A stretch of 64,000 bases of DNA from Stakelama pacifica (GCF_004361835.1 NZ_SNWD01000003.1:302099-366098); one strand, 5' to 3'. Positions 35,788-45,925 are shown, counted from the stretch's first letter. Numbers and translations are program-made. Notes: generated from the letters alone by a model not told the origin.

Positions 35788-37809
35788 ATGGGCGCGACCA
35801 CGGCAAAATGGCACCGTCCGTTCGTTTTCTGCGCGAGCCTGCTGGCTGCCTCGCCTGCCGCCGCGCAGCAATGGCAGGCGATCGCATCGCCCGACGGACG
35901 GATCACCGTCGAGGTCGCGCTCGATCAGGGCGAGCCTGTCTATCGCGCTTCGTTCAACGGGCAGCCGGTGCTCGACCGGTCGCGGCTGGGGATGGAGTTC
36001 ACCAACGCGCCACCGCTCGACCGCGATCTGACGCTCGTCACCAGCCGGCGGACGGCGAAAGACGAACGCTGGGAACAGCCATGGGGCGAGCGCCGCGCGA
36101 TGCGCGAACAGTATCGCGGCCTCGACCTTATCCTGAAGGCAAAGGACGGGCGCACATTGGGCGTGGAATTTCGCGTCTTCGATGACGGGTTCGGCTTTCG
36201 CTACACCCTGCCCGGCACGCCGGACCAGCCCATGGTGGTCAGCGACGAAACCAGCGAATTTCACTTTGCGCAAAATTATCGCGCCTGGTCGATCCCCGCC
36301 TATCGCGACAAGTTCAGCGAGTATGAATATAGCCGATCGGCGCTGTCAGCGATCCAGACGGCGGAAACGCCGCTGACGCTGGAGGGCAAGGGTGTCGCAA
36401 TGGCGATACACGAGGCGGCGCTGGTCGATTTTCCCTCGATGAACCTTCGCATGCCCGACGAGAACAGCCGCACGCTAAAGGCCGATCTGTCGCCCTGGTC
36501 GAACGGCGACCGGGCGCGGGTGACCGGCGGGCAGACCACGCCATGGCGGGTGGTGATGATCGCCGACAATGCCGCGCGGCTCGCCGATTCCACCATCATC
36601 CTCAACCTCAACGAACCCAATCGACTGGGCGATGTCAGCTGGGTGAAGCCGCAAAAATATGTCGGCATTTTCTGGGGGATGCATATCGGCAGGCTCACCT
36701 GGGCGCCGGGACCGAAACTGGGCGCGACCACCGCGCGCGCGATCCGCGCGATCGACTGGGCCGCCGCGCACCAAATTCAGGGCGTGCTGGTCGAGGGGTG
36801 GAATATCGGCTGGGACGTGCCGGAATGGTGGAAGAACGGCCATTCACGCTTCGTCTTTGACCGGGCACAACCCGCATTCGACATGGCGCAGGTCGCGGCG
36901 CATGCGCAGGCAAAGGGGGTCGACCTGATCGGCCATCACGAAACCGGGGCGCAGGTGCATGACTATCTGAACGCGCTGGAGGCTGCGCTCGATTATTACG
37001 ACCGCTATGGGGTGCATATGATCAAGCTGGGCTTTGTCGGCACCCGCCTCGACAGCAGCGAATGGCCCGACAGCCAATATGCGGTCGAAAGCCTGCAAAC
37101 CATCGTAGAGGCAGCCGCGCGCCATCACACCGCGATCTTCCCGCATGAATCGGTGAAGGATACCGGCCTGCGCCGCACCTGGCCCAATCTGATGAGCCGG
37201 GAGGGCGCACGCGGGCAGGAATATAATGGCGGCAGTCCGGACACCGGCAATTCGCCCGATCATACGACGATCCTGCCCTTTACCCGCATGCTGTCGGGAC
37301 CGTTCGATTTCACGCCGGGGATTTTCGGGTTCGATTACCGCGACACCCGGCCGCATAATCGCGTTCCATCGACGCTTGCGCACCAGCTGGCGCTGTTCGT
37401 CGTGCTCTACAGCCCGGTTCAGATGGCGGCCGACCTTACGGAGAATTACGATCGCTATCCCGACGCCTTCCGCTTCATTCAGGATGTTCCGACCGACTGG
37501 GAGGCATCGCGCACGCTTCAGGGCGAAATCGGCGAGTTCGCCGTGGTCGCGCGGCAGCAGCGCGGCGGTGCCGACTGGTATCTCGGCGCGATCACCAATG
37601 ACGATCGCCGTGTGCTGAGCGTGCCCCTCGATTTCCTGACCAAAGGACGCCGCTATGAAGCGCAGATATATGCCGACGCCCCCGACGCCGACTGGCGCAC
37701 CGCGCCCGAACGCTATCGGATCAGCAGCCGGATCGTGACGGCGGACGATGCGATGACGATCGACCTTGCCTCGGGCGGCGGACAGGCAATCCGGTTCAGG
37801 GCGCTTTGA
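35788..37809 (+). CDS. GH97 alpha-glucosidase, exported
   Basis: The product has 673 residues. A signal peptide ends AAAQQ. The N-terminal GH97 beta-sandwich (LGMEFTNAPPLDRDL, YRGLDLILKAKDGR) is followed by the catalytic barrel with IQGVLVEGWNIGWDVPEWW, GHHETGAQ, FPHESVKDTGLRRTWPN and REGARGQEYN. The glutamates in HETGA, HES and GQEYN match, by recall, the calcium-linked carboxylates of the SusB-type inverting branch. It would release glucose from alpha-glucans or maltosides in the periplasm. It begins 4 bp after the receptor and overlaps the next gene. Confidence 0.9.
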   Translation: MGATTAKWHRPFVFCASLLAASPAAAQQWQAIASPDGRITVEVALDQGEPVYRASFNGQPVLDRSRLGMEFTNAPPLDRDLTLVTSRRTAKDERWEQPWGERRAMREQYRGLDLILKAKDGRTLGVEFRVFDDGFGFRYTLPGTPDQPMVVSDETSEFHFAQNYRAWSIPAYRDKFSEYEYSRSALSAIQTAETPLTLEGKGVAMAIHEAALVDFPSMNLRMPDENSRTLKADLSPWSNGDRARVTGGQTTPWRVVMIADNAARLADSTIILNLNEPNRLGDVSWVKPQKYVGIFWGMHIGRLTWAPGPKLGATTARAIRAIDWAAAHQIQGVLVEGWNIGWDVPEWWKNGHSRFVFDRAQPAFDMAQVAAHAQAKGVDLIGHHETGAQVHDYLNALEAALDYYDRYGVHMIKLGFVGTRLDSSEWPDSQYAVESLQTIVEAAARHHTAIFPHESVKDTGLRRTWPNLMSREGARGQEYNGGSPDTGNSPDHTTILPFTRMLSGPFDFTPGIFGFDYRDTRPHNRVPSTLAHQLALFVVLYSPVQMAADLTENYDRYPDAFRFIQDVPTDWEASRTLQGEIGEFAVVARQQRGGADWYLGAITNDDRRVLSVPLDFLTKGRRYEAQIYADAPDADWRTAPERYRISSRIVTADDAMTIDLASGGGQAIRFRAL

Positions 37810-39587
37810 TGGCGGATCAGAGCATCGCCGCCGCGACGCTTCGGCGTCAGCTGGAGCGCCTGTACGGCGCGCAGCACGATATCGACGTGCTTTCCGATCG
37901 GGTCGATGCGCTGCTCGCCGCGCGGGCGGCCGAGCGCTCGCCCGAGTTGCAGGCGCTTGATGCGCAGCGCAGCGCCGATCCCGACTGGTTCGTCGCGCCC
38001 GACATGATCGGCTATTCGACCTATGTCGACCGGTTCGCCGGGACGGTGGAAGGATTGCGCACGCATGTTCCGCACCTGGAATCGCTGGGCGTGCGCTATC
38101 TTCATCTGCTCGCTCTTCTGAAGGCGCGCGAGGGCGATAGCGACGGCGGTTTTGCAGTCGCCGATTATCTTTCAGTCGAACCGCGCCTCGGCACCATGGC
38201 CGATGTCGAACGGCTGGCGGCGCGGCTGCGCAAGGCGCGGATCAGCCTGTGTGTCGATCTGGCGCTCAACCACACCGCCGACGATCATGGCTGGGCACGC
38301 GCGGCAAAAGCGGGCGACCCGCACTATCGCGATTTCTATCACACCCTCTCACGCGAGGAAGCGATGGAACGCGAGGCGCATCTGCCGCAGGTCTTCCCCG
38401 CTACCGCGCCCGGCAATTTCACGCCCGTCCCCGAAATGGGCGGCATGGTGTGGACGACTTTCTACCCCTTTCAATGGGATCTGAACTGGGCCAACCCCAA
38501 TGTCATGCTGGCGATCATCGATACGATGCTTCGCCTCGCCAATCACGGGGTGGAGGCATTCCGGCTCGATTCGATCGCCTTTCTGTGGAAACAGGCGGGG
38601 ACCGATTGCCGCAATCTCCCGCAGGCGCACTACATCGTCCGCGCGCTGCGGGCCGCGCTCGACATCGTCGCGCCCGCGACGCTGTTAAAGGCCGAGGCTA
38701 TCGTGCCGACCGCATTCGTTCCGCCCTATTTCGGCGCGGATGACGGTGCCGGGTTCGAACCAGAATGCCATCTGGTCTACAATAATTCGCTGATGGTGGC
38801 AGGGTGGACCGCCCTTGCCGAACAATCGGCGGCGCTGCCCGATGCGATCATCCGGGCGAGCGGCGGCCTGCCGCGCGGCGCGAACTGGCTGAGCTATGCG
38901 CGCTGCCATGACGATATCGGCTGGGGCGCGGTGCTGGGCGACCTTTACACGATCGATCCCGACCCGGTTGCGCGGTTGCGCAGGGCGGCACGGTTCATGG
39001 AAGGCGCTGGCGACAGCTGGGCGCGCGGTGAGCCCTTCCAGTCGGACGGATCGGCGCTGCACGGCACCAACGGCACCATGGCCTCGCTCGCAGGGCTGGA
39101 AGCGGCGGGCAACGATGCGCAGGCGCGCGAAGCGGCGTTTCGGCGTATTCGCTTGCTGAATGCCTTGTCGATCGCCAGCGGCGGCCTTTCGACCGTCTAT
39201 ATGGGGGATGAGGCGGGGCTGCTAAACGACAGCAGCTATCGCTCCGATCCGCAGCGCGCGCATGAGGGGCGCTGGCTGCACCGTCCGGCCATGGACCGGG
39301 CGGCGCTGGAAAGCGCGGATGCGAAGCGGATCACCGGCGACCTTGCCGCGCTGCGCGATGCCAGAATCGCGAGCGGCGGTGCGGGCGCTCCGGCAGCGCT
39401 GGACAGCGGCGATCCGACGGTGCTCGCTATTGCATGCGGCAGCGACCGGGTGTTCCTCAACTTTTCGGACCGGCCGGTAACGATCCCGGCACCGAAGGCA
39501 TGGCAGGACCGGCTGACCGGCGCACGATTGGGAGAGACGATGATGATCGAGGCATGGCAGGTCGTCTGGGCGGGACCAGCAGCATGA
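37809..39587 (+). CDS. Amylosucrase (GH13)
   Basis: The product has 592 residues from the ATG at 37809, which overlaps the GH97 stop as TGATG. The GH13 sites are intact: VDLALNHTADDHG, FRLDSIAFLWKQAGT with nucleophile Asp254, LKAEAIV with acid/base Glu296, and YARCHDDIGWG with Asp368. NLPQAHYIVR and FLWKQ are close to amylosucrases, which split sucrose, build an alpha-glucan and release fructose. It has no signal peptide, so it probably acts in the cytoplasm. It is a little shorter than the Neisseria enzyme. A neighbouring fructokinase supports sucrose as the substrate. Confidence 0.88.
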   Translation: MADQSIAAATLRRQLERLYGAQHDIDVLSDRVDALLAARAAERSPELQALDAQRSADPDWFVAPDMIGYSTYVDRFAGTVEGLRTHVPHLESLGVRYLHLLALLKAREGDSDGGFAVADYLSVEPRLGTMADVERLAARLRKARISLCVDLALNHTADDHGWARAAKAGDPHYRDFYHTLSREEAMEREAHLPQVFPATAPGNFTPVPEMGGMVWTTFYPFQWDLNWANPNVMLAIIDTMLRLANHGVEAFRLDSIAFLWKQAGTDCRNLPQAHYIVRALRAALDIVAPATLLKAEAIVPTAFVPPYFGADDGAGFEPECHLVYNNSLMVAGWTALAEQSAALPDAIIRASGGLPRGANWLSYARCHDDIGWGAVLGDLYTIDPDPVARLRRAARFMEGAGDSWARGEPFQSDGSALHGTNGTMASLAGLEAAGNDAQAREAAFRRIRLLNALSIASGGLSTVYMGDEAGLLNDSSYRSDPQRAHEGRWLHRPAMDRAALESADAKRITGDLAALRDARIASGGAGAPAALDSGDPTVLAIACGSDRVFLNFSDRPVTIPAPKAWQDRLTGARLGETMMIEAWQVVWAGPAA

Positions 39588-40468
39588 GCGCGCCGCTCTT
39601 CGGCTGTATCGAGGCGGGCGGTACCAAATTCGTCCTCGGCGTCGCGCGCGGGCCGGATTCGGTCCTGCGTACCGGGCGCATCCCCACCACCACCCCCGAC
39701 GAGACCATCGCCGCAGCGATCGCTTTCTTCGCCCATGCCGCTGAGGCGGAGGGACCGTTCGACGCGATCGGCATTGCCTCTTTCGGCCCGGTCGAGCTTG
39801 ATCGCACCGCGCCCGGCTGGGGCCATATCACCCAAACCCCCAAAGCGCATTGGAGCGGCGCGGATATTGCCGGACCGTTCGCCCGCGCCTTTGCCTGTCC
39901 GGTCGGCTTCGACACCGATGTCAACGGCGCGATACTGGCTGAATTTTTGTGGGGAGCGGCGAAGGGCTGCGATGTCGCCACCTATGTCACCATCGGAACG
40001 GGGATCGGCGGCGGCCTGCTGATCGACGGCAGGCCGGTTCATGGCGCACGCCACCCCGAAATGGGCCATTTCCTGCCGCGCCGCCATCCGGACGACACAG
40101 AATTTGCGGGATGCTGCCCCTTTCATGGCGATTGTCTGGAAGGGCTGGCGAGCGGCCCTGCGATCATGGCGCGCTGGGGCGCGTCGCTGTCCGATCTTCC
40201 CGCCGACCATCCCGGGCATGCGATCATCGCCGGCTATCTGGCGCAGCTCGTCATCGCGCAGCGGGCGCTGCTGTCGCCGCGCCGGATCATTCTGGGGGGC
40301 GGCGTCATGGGAACGCCGGGGCTGATCGACCGCGTGCGCGCACAGGCGGAACAACTGGGCGGCGGCTATTTCGAGGGCGCGGACATTGACCGGCTGGTCG
40401 TGGCACCGGGACTGGGCGATCAGGCGGGCCTTCTGGGCGCGCTCGCGCTGGCGCAGGGAGCTGGATGA
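39584..40468 (+). CDS. ROK family fructokinase
   Basis: The product has 294 residues from the ATG at 39584, overlapping the amylosucrase stop by 4 bp (ATGA). The N-terminal phosphate motif is GCIEAGGTKFVLGVARG, and TIGTGIGGGLLIDG is the second phosphate loop. The zinc-binding ROK motif reads GHFLPRRHPDD...CCPFHGDCLEGLASGPA. This pattern matches bacterial ROK fructokinases rather than glucokinases. It would phosphorylate the fructose freed by amylosucrase. It overlaps the transporter gene at its end, so the four enzyme and transport genes are a tight operon. Confidence 0.88.
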   Translation: MSAPLFGCIEAGGTKFVLGVARGPDSVLRTGRIPTTTPDETIAAAIAFFAHAAEAEGPFDAIGIASFGPVELDRTAPGWGHITQTPKAHWSGADIAGPFARAFACPVGFDTDVNGAILAEFLWGAAKGCDVATYVTIGTGIGGGLLIDGRPVHGARHPEMGHFLPRRHPDDTEFAGCCPFHGDCLEGLASGPAIMARWGASLSDLPADHPGHAIIAGYLAQLVIAQRALLSPRRIILGGGVMGTPGLIDRVRAQAEQLGGGYFEGADIDRLVVAPGLGDQAGLLGALALAQGAG

Positions 40469-41781
40469 TGCGCCCCGCCGCCCCGCCCCGCCTGTCGCTG
40501 ATGCGGCTGGTCGAGATGAATCTCGGCTTTCTCGGCCTGCAATTCTCCTTCGGGCTGCAACAGGCGAATATGGGGCCGATCTACGGCTATCTGGGCGCCA
40601 GCGAAGCCCATCTGCCGCTGCTCTGGCTCGCGGGGCCGGTCACCGGGCTGCTGGTCCAGCCGCTGATCGGTGCGATGAGCGACCGGACGATGACCCGGAT
40701 CGGGCGGCGCACCCCCTATTTCCTTGTCGGCGCGGTGCTGTGCAGCCTGTGCCTGCTGGCGATGCCGTACAGCCCGTCGCTCTGGGTCGCGGCGAGCCTG
40801 TTATGGATCCTCGATGCCGCCAATAATGTGACGATGGAGCCGTATCGCGCTTATGTCGGCGATCGGCTTCCCCCCGATCAGCGCGCGGCGGGGTTCCTCA
40901 CCCAATCGGCCTTTACCGGGCTTGCCCAGACACTTTCCTATCTCGCGCCCTCGCTGCTCGTCTGGATCGGGTTCAGCAAGGATGCGGTGGATGCCAACGG
41001 CATTCCCGACATCACGCGCATCGCGTTCCTGATCGGCGCAGTCCTGTCGCTGTCGACGATCCTGTGGTCAGTGCTGCGCGTTCCCGAACTGCCCTTGCCC
41101 GAAGCGGAGCGCGAGCGGTTATCGGCCACGCCGCTGACGTTGCGCGGCGCGCTGTCCGACCTGTTTGCGGCGATGCGCGAGACACCTGCCCCGATGCGTC
41201 AGCTTGCCCTGGCTATGCTGTGCCAATGGTATGCGATGTTCGCATATTGGCAGTTCATCACCTTCGCGCTGTCGCGCTCGCTGCACGGCACGGTCGATAC
41301 GAACAGCACGGCGTTTCGCGACACCGCGCTGACCGTGGGACAGCTGGGTGCAGCCTATAACGCCGTCGCCTTTGTCGCCGGGCTATGTCTGGTGCCGGTC
41401 GCCCGGCGCTGGGGCGCGAAACATGCGCATGCGTTCTGCCTGCTCGCGTCCGGAGCGGCGATGCTGGCGATCCCGATGCTGCGCAGCGAGACCGCCCTGT
41501 TCGTCGCGATGCTGGGCATCGGCGTGGGCTGGGCCAGCATGATGGGCAATCCCTATGTCATGCTGATCGACATGATCCCGCCCGAACGTAACGGGGTCTA
41601 TATGGGCATTTTCAACATGTTCATCGTCCTTCCGATGATGATCGAAAGCCTGACCGTGCCGCTTTTCTACAACCATATGCTGGCGGGCGATGCGCGCAAC
41701 GTCATCCTGCTTGCCGGGGTGCTGATGCTGGCGGGGTCGATCGCGACGCTGCGGGTGCGCGTCGGCGAACGGCCAGCCTGA
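40465..41781 (+). CDS. MFS sugar transporter (sucrose/maltoside, SuxC-like)
   Basis: The product has 438 residues with about twelve membrane helices. It begins with LVEMNLGFLGLQFSFGLQQANMGPIYGYLGA, and the cytoplasmic loop motif AMSDRTMTRIGRRTPYF is typical of the glycoside-pentoside-hexuronide/sucrose transporter branch. It would carry the sugar across the inner membrane. The start overlaps the fructokinase stop (ATGA). The stop lies 3 bp from the stop of the convergent LacI gene. Confidence 0.88.
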   Translation: MMRPAAPPRLSLMRLVEMNLGFLGLQFSFGLQQANMGPIYGYLGASEAHLPLLWLAGPVTGLLVQPLIGAMSDRTMTRIGRRTPYFLVGAVLCSLCLLAMPYSPSLWVAASLLWILDAANNVTMEPYRAYVGDRLPPDQRAAGFLTQSAFTGLAQTLSYLAPSLLVWIGFSKDAVDANGIPDITRIAFLIGAVLSLSTILWSVLRVPELPLPEAERERLSATPLTLRGALSDLFAAMRETPAPMRQLALAMLCQWYAMFAYWQFITFALSRSLHGTVDTNSTAFRDTALTVGQLGAAYNAVAFVAGLCLVPVARRWGAKHAHAFCLLASGAAMLAIPMLRSETALFVAMLGIGVGWASMMGNPYVMLIDMIPPERNGVYMGIFNMFIVLPMMIESLTVPLFYNHMLAGDARNVILLAGVLMLAGSIATLRVRVGERPA

Positions 41782-41784
41782 GCG

Positions 41785-42813
41785 TCAGGCGCTTGCCCGC
41801 ACCACCAGTTCGGGAGGAAGCGAAAGCGAATGCGCTTCTTCATTCGCGATTCTGCGGAACAGCAGATCGACCATCGCCTCTGCCGCGCGCTTCAGGTCCT
41901 GCCGGATGGTCGTCAGCGGCGGCGTGGTGAAGGCGGCGAGCCCGACATCGTCATAGCCGATAACGGCGACATCCTCGGGCACGCGCCGCCCCCGTTCGAT
42001 CAGCGCGCGCATCGCGCTCATCGCGATGACATCGGACGCCGCCACTACGCCGTCGGCGTCAAAATCTCGCGCCACCGCCTCGGCAAGCCGTGCATAGGCG
42101 GCGTCCGCCGTCAGATGCGTTTCGATCTGGCCATCCGGGGCAATCCCCGCCTCCTCGCACGCGCGGATAAAGCCGTCCCGGCGCGCGGCGATTTCGGGAA
42201 TATCGGTCATCCCGGCAAAGACCAGCCGCCGCCGCCCCGAATCGATCAGCCGCTGCGCCGCCATCCGTCCGCCGGCGAAATTATCGGTTCCGACCGAACA
42301 GTAATTCTGACCCGCCCGATACTGGCCCCACACGACCAGCGGCCGATAATTTACCGCGACGCGGCTCAGCTCCGCTTCCTGATCCGACTGGCCGATCACC
42401 AATATCCCGTCGACCCGGCCCGACCGGGTGATATTCGACAGCCAGCCATGCGTCGGCGCGCTGATCTTGGACAGGACAAGCTCCGATCCCTGTGCCGAAA
42501 TCGCATCGGCCAGATGGCCGATCAGCGCGATGAAAAAGGGGTCGGAAAAGGTCTGCGCGCTTTCATGACCCAGCGGCAGCGTGACGGCGACCGCATCGTT
42601 GCGACCGAGCTTCAGGCTTTGCGCAGTACGGTTGATCTGAAACCCATGTTCGTCGGCCAGCGCGCAGATACGCTCGCGCGTCGCGGCGCTGACATAGCCG
42701 CGATTGGAAAGCGCCTTTGACACGGTTCCGACCGAAACCCCGGCCACAGCGGCGAGTTCGGTGAGTGTCTTGGCCGTTTGTACGCCGCCAGGTGGCGTAG
42801 CCTTGCGAACCAT
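41785..42813 (-). CDS. LacI family transcriptional regulator of the sucrose locus
   Basis: The product has 342 residues. The helix-turn-helix is LTELAAVAGVSVGTVSKALSNRGYVSAATRERI followed by the hinge SLKLGR. A periplasmic-binding-like sensor domain fills residues about 70-340, with DGVVAASDVIAMSAMRAL and VAVIGYDDVGLAAFTTPPLTTI. It is convergent with the transporter gene and probably represses the operon through the paired operators at 33192 and 33216. That link is inferred from gene order and motif type. Confidence 0.9.
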   Translation of the reverse strand: MVRKATPPGGVQTAKTLTELAAVAGVSVGTVSKALSNRGYVSAATRERICALADEHGFQINRTAQSLKLGRNDAVAVTLPLGHESAQTFSDPFFIALIGHLADAISAQGSELVLSKISAPTHGWLSNITRSGRVDGILVIGQSDQEAELSRVAVNYRPLVVWGQYRAGQNYCSVGTDNFAGGRMAAQRLIDSGRRRLVFAGMTDIPEIAARRDGFIRACEEAGIAPDGQIETHLTADAAYARLAEAVARDFDADGVVAASDVIAMSAMRALIERGRRVPEDVAVIGYDDVGLAAFTTPPLTTIRQDLKRAAEAMVDLLFRRIANEEAHSLSLPPELVVRASA

Positions 42814-42917
42814 GGGTAATCGTCTCTGTTTTGTCCGGCATCGCGATTAGCCGAAGGACGATGCGCTTGCCATATTAATGTCATCACTTGGCGGAAGCAC
42901 TTCGTCGCGAAGCTGCC

Positions 42918-44234
42918 TTAAAGGCCTATCGCACCACAAAAAATCGCAGCGACAAGCATGATCAGGCTGGCGGCATAGAGCCAGAGAAACGAAAATTTCT
43001 GATGCGCAGCGAGCTCGATCCCGCTCAGCCCGGCAACCAGAAATGTGGCGGGGGTCAGCGGGCTCACCGGAAAACCCGTGGTCATCTGACCCAGCAGCGC
43101 CGCCTGCGCGACCGAACGCCCCTCGCCCCCGAAGCTCTCGTTGAGGTGCGCCAGCACCGGCAGCACGCCGAAATAAAAGGAATCGGGGTCGAACACCATG
43201 CTGACCGGCATCGCGATCGCACCGACCATCACCGGCAGATGGCGGCCGATATGCGGCGGCACATGATCGGCGACGCTCTGCGCCATTGCAGCGATCATGC
43301 CGCTGCCGTTCATGATGCCGGTAAAGGCGCCCGCCGCGATCAGCACGCTTGCCATCAGCAAAGCGGCGCGCGAATGATTTTCGACGCGTTGCCGCTGAGC
43401 CTCCGCATCGGGATAGTTGATCGCCAGCGCCAGCGCGGTGCCGATCATGAATGCGATGACCGGTTCCACGGCGCCGCTCACCATCACGGCGATGACGATC
43501 AGCATCAGCGCCGCATTCACCGGCAGCAGCCGGGGCCGCAGCGCGTCGGTATCCTGATGACCCCCGGTCTGCCCGCCCGATATGGCGGCCTGCTCACCCA
43601 CAGCGGGGGCAAGCGGGCGGCCCGCTGCGATCCGCCGCTCCTCGCGCCTGCCCAGCCACCAGGAAGCGGCAAAGACAAAGATCAGCCCGGCGAGCTGCGC
43701 CGGGATCATCGGGGTGAAAAGCTCGCTCACCGGGATTTTCAGGGCCGCCGACGCGCGCAGCGTCGGTCCCGTCCACGGGAGGAAATTGACGCCCGCCGCC
43801 ATGGAAGCGGTGCAGGCAAGGATACGGCGATCCATGCCGAGCTCATCGTATAACGGGCGCAATGCCGGGATCGTCACCAGAAAACAGACAGCCCCCGATC
43901 CGTCGAGATGGATCAGTAGCGCGAGCACCGCCGTGCCGAGGGTGATGCGGGAAGGCTTACGCCCGACCAGCTTCAGCGTAAGCCCGACCAGCGGCGCCAG
44001 CACGCCGGCGTCGGTCATGACCCCGAAGAACAGAATCGCGAAAACGAACATTCCGGCAACCGGCGCGATCTTGCCGATACCGTCGAGGATATAGCCCGGT
44101 ACCGATGCGCCCATACCGAGAACCAGCGCCGCCGCCACCGGCACAAGGATGAGCGCGGTCAGCGGCGACACCCGGTTCGACAGGATCGCGATCAGCAGAG
44201 CGACGATGGTAATCGCACCGATCAGCGCCAGCAT
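42918..44234 (-). CDS. CitMHS family citrate/carboxylate:proton symporter
   Basis: The product has 438 residues from the ATG at 44234, chosen because GGGGGAGGAG lies 8-9 nt upstream. About twelve hydrophobic helices are predicted. Conserved features are AGMFVFAILFFGVMTDAG and LIHLDGSGAVCFLVTIPALRPLY, and FDPDSFYFGVLPVL near the C-terminus, which fit the CitM/CitH citrate-metal or citrate-proton transporters. It is the last gene of a likely operon with GH3 and a carboxylesterase, so it may carry an organic acid released from a glycoside or ester. Confidence 0.85.
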   Translation of the reverse strand: MLALIGAITIVALLIAILSNRVSPLTALILVPVAAALVLGMGASVPGYILDGIGKIAPVAGMFVFAILFFGVMTDAGVLAPLVGLTLKLVGRKPSRITLGTAVLALLIHLDGSGAVCFLVTIPALRPLYDELGMDRRILACTASMAAGVNFLPWTGPTLRASAALKIPVSELFTPMIPAQLAGLIFVFAASWWLGRREERRIAAGRPLAPAVGEQAAISGGQTGGHQDTDALRPRLLPVNAALMLIVIAVMVSGAVEPVIAFMIGTALALAINYPDAEAQRQRVENHSRAALLMASVLIAAGAFTGIMNGSGMIAAMAQSVADHVPPHIGRHLPVMVGAIAMPVSMVFDPDSFYFGVLPVLAHLNESFGGEGRSVAQAALLGQMTTGFPVSPLTPATFLVAGLSGIELAAHQKFSFLWLYAASLIMLVAAIFCGAIGL

Positions 44235-44295
44235 GCCATGCTCCTCCCCCATGCGGCCCCGACCTGCTTATGCGCCGGGGTCCGCAGCTTTCGGC

Positions 44296-45903
44296 TCAGT
44301 CGGCCTGTACCGCCCGCTCGGCCGCCGCCCGCACCAGTTCGAGCTGGTCGGCGAGCGGATCTTCGCGATTGGCAGCACTCGCATCGGGGCCGAGCATCTG
44401 CACATCGCGCCCGTGATAGCGATACGCCTCCCAATCGGGCAGGCCCGGACCATTGGGGTTGCCGGTCTTGACGAAATTCACGGCATAGCGGTTGAACAGG
44501 TCCGCCGCATGCGCATCGTCCTGTGTCAGATCCTTCCCATATTTGGCCGCCACGGTATCGAAGAAGAACGGAATATCGGTGGCATGGGGCGCGCCGGGCC
44601 ATTCCTTACGCTTCGAATCCGCAACATAAGCGAAGCGATATTGCCAGGCGTCGCCGCCCGCCTTTGCCACTTCGCCGGCGACGAACTGCGCCGGTTCGAT
44701 CATCAGCCGGTCGCGTGCGACCTGCGACGCCACTTCCTCGAACGGCTTGTCGCCGGTGGGATCGAACACCTTGCGCGCTTTATCGGCATCAGGGCCGAAC
44801 TGGGCGAACAGCTCTTCCTTTGTCTTCGCCATGGGAAAGCCGATGTCCCAGCTGGTTGCGCCGATCATCGTCGGCATGATCTTCATCTCGCCGCGTCGCA
44901 GTGCCACATCGGTATCGCTGACCACCAGCTTGCCGTCGATCACCGGGCCGTTGACATATTCCTGCTTCCCCGGATCACCGCGAAAGGCGAGGTTGATGCC
45001 GCCCAGCACCTTGTCCGCCGGAAGCGCGCGCAGCGCCGCCAGCGCCTTCGGACCATCGCCGCTTATCCCTTGCGCGGCCGCGAAATTCAGGCCGACCTGC
45101 TCCGCCGATGTCACCTGCGGATCATCGGATTCGAGCGGCATGCCGCCGATCAGCTTGCGCCCGCCGCCGGACATCACGAATGCCTTGTCGAACAATCCTT
45201 TGGTCAGCGGCGATGCGAGCAGTTCGAGCACCGAGAAGCCGCCCGCCGATTCGCCCATGATCGTCACCTGCGACGGATCGCCGCCAAACTGTGCGATATT
45301 GCGCTGCACCCATTGGAGCGCCGCGACCTGGTCCATCAGGCCGTAATTCGCCGTCGGCTGATCGCCCGCCTCTGCCGTCAATGCCGGATGGGCGAAAAAG
45401 CCGAAGCGCCCCAGCCGATAGTTGAAGCTGACAAAGACAACATCCTGCCGGGCAAAGGCACTGCCGTCATATACGGCGGGAGACGACCCGCCATTGACGA
45501 AGCCGCCGCCGTAAATCCACACCACCACCGGCAATTTCCGGCCCCCGGCCAGCGCCGATGCGGGAGTCCAGACATTCGCGGTCAGGCAATCCTCCGCCGG
45601 TGTCGTGCCGAGCGGGGCTGCATCGCTGGGAAAGGGTTTCTGCATACAGTCATGGCCGAATTCGGTCGCCTGTTTCACCCCCTTCCACACATCGGCCCGT
45701 TGCGGCGCACGCCAGCGCAGCGCACCGATCGGCGGCCTTGCAAAGGGAATCCCCTTGAAACTCGCGACATCGCTTTCGGTGCTTCCGGCGAGCGTACCGG
45801 TGTCGATGGTTACTTCAGGACCGGGAGCCGCAGCGGCAATGCCGGGTGCGACAAACAGCGCGGCGAGCGCGGATGCGGTCAGGATGCGGGAAAAAAATGC
45901 CAT
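44296..45903 (-). CDS. Exported type B carboxylesterase
   Basis: The product has 535 residues. A signal peptide ends PGIAAAA. The fold is that of type B carboxylesterases: EDCLTANVWTP, the oxyanion-hole VVWIYGGGFVNGGSS and the nucleophile elbow TIMGESAGGFSVLELLAS (Ser in GESAG). It would cleave carboxylic esters in the periplasm. It lies 22 bp after the GH3 gene and 61 bp before the CitMHS gene, all on one strand, suggesting de-esterification of a glycoside and uptake of the acid. Confidence 0.88.
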   Translation of the reverse strand: MAFFSRILTASALAALFVAPGIAAAAPGPEVTIDTGTLAGSTESDVASFKGIPFARPPIGALRWRAPQRADVWKGVKQATEFGHDCMQKPFPSDAAPLGTTPAEDCLTANVWTPASALAGGRKLPVVVWIYGGGFVNGGSSPAVYDGSAFARQDVVFVSFNYRLGRFGFFAHPALTAEAGDQPTANYGLMDQVAALQWVQRNIAQFGGDPSQVTIMGESAGGFSVLELLASPLTKGLFDKAFVMSGGGRKLIGGMPLESDDPQVTSAEQVGLNFAAAQGISGDGPKALAALRALPADKVLGGINLAFRGDPGKQEYVNGPVIDGKLVVSDTDVALRRGEMKIMPTMIGATSWDIGFPMAKTKEELFAQFGPDADKARKVFDPTGDKPFEEVASQVARDRLMIEPAQFVAGEVAKAGGDAWQYRFAYVADSKRKEWPGAPHATDIPFFFDTVAAKYGKDLTQDDAHAADLFNRYAVNFVKTGNPNGPGLPDWEAYRYHGRDVQMLGPDASAANREDPLADQLELVRAAAERAVQAD

Positions 45904-45925
45904 GATCGTCTCTTTCGGTTCGCGT

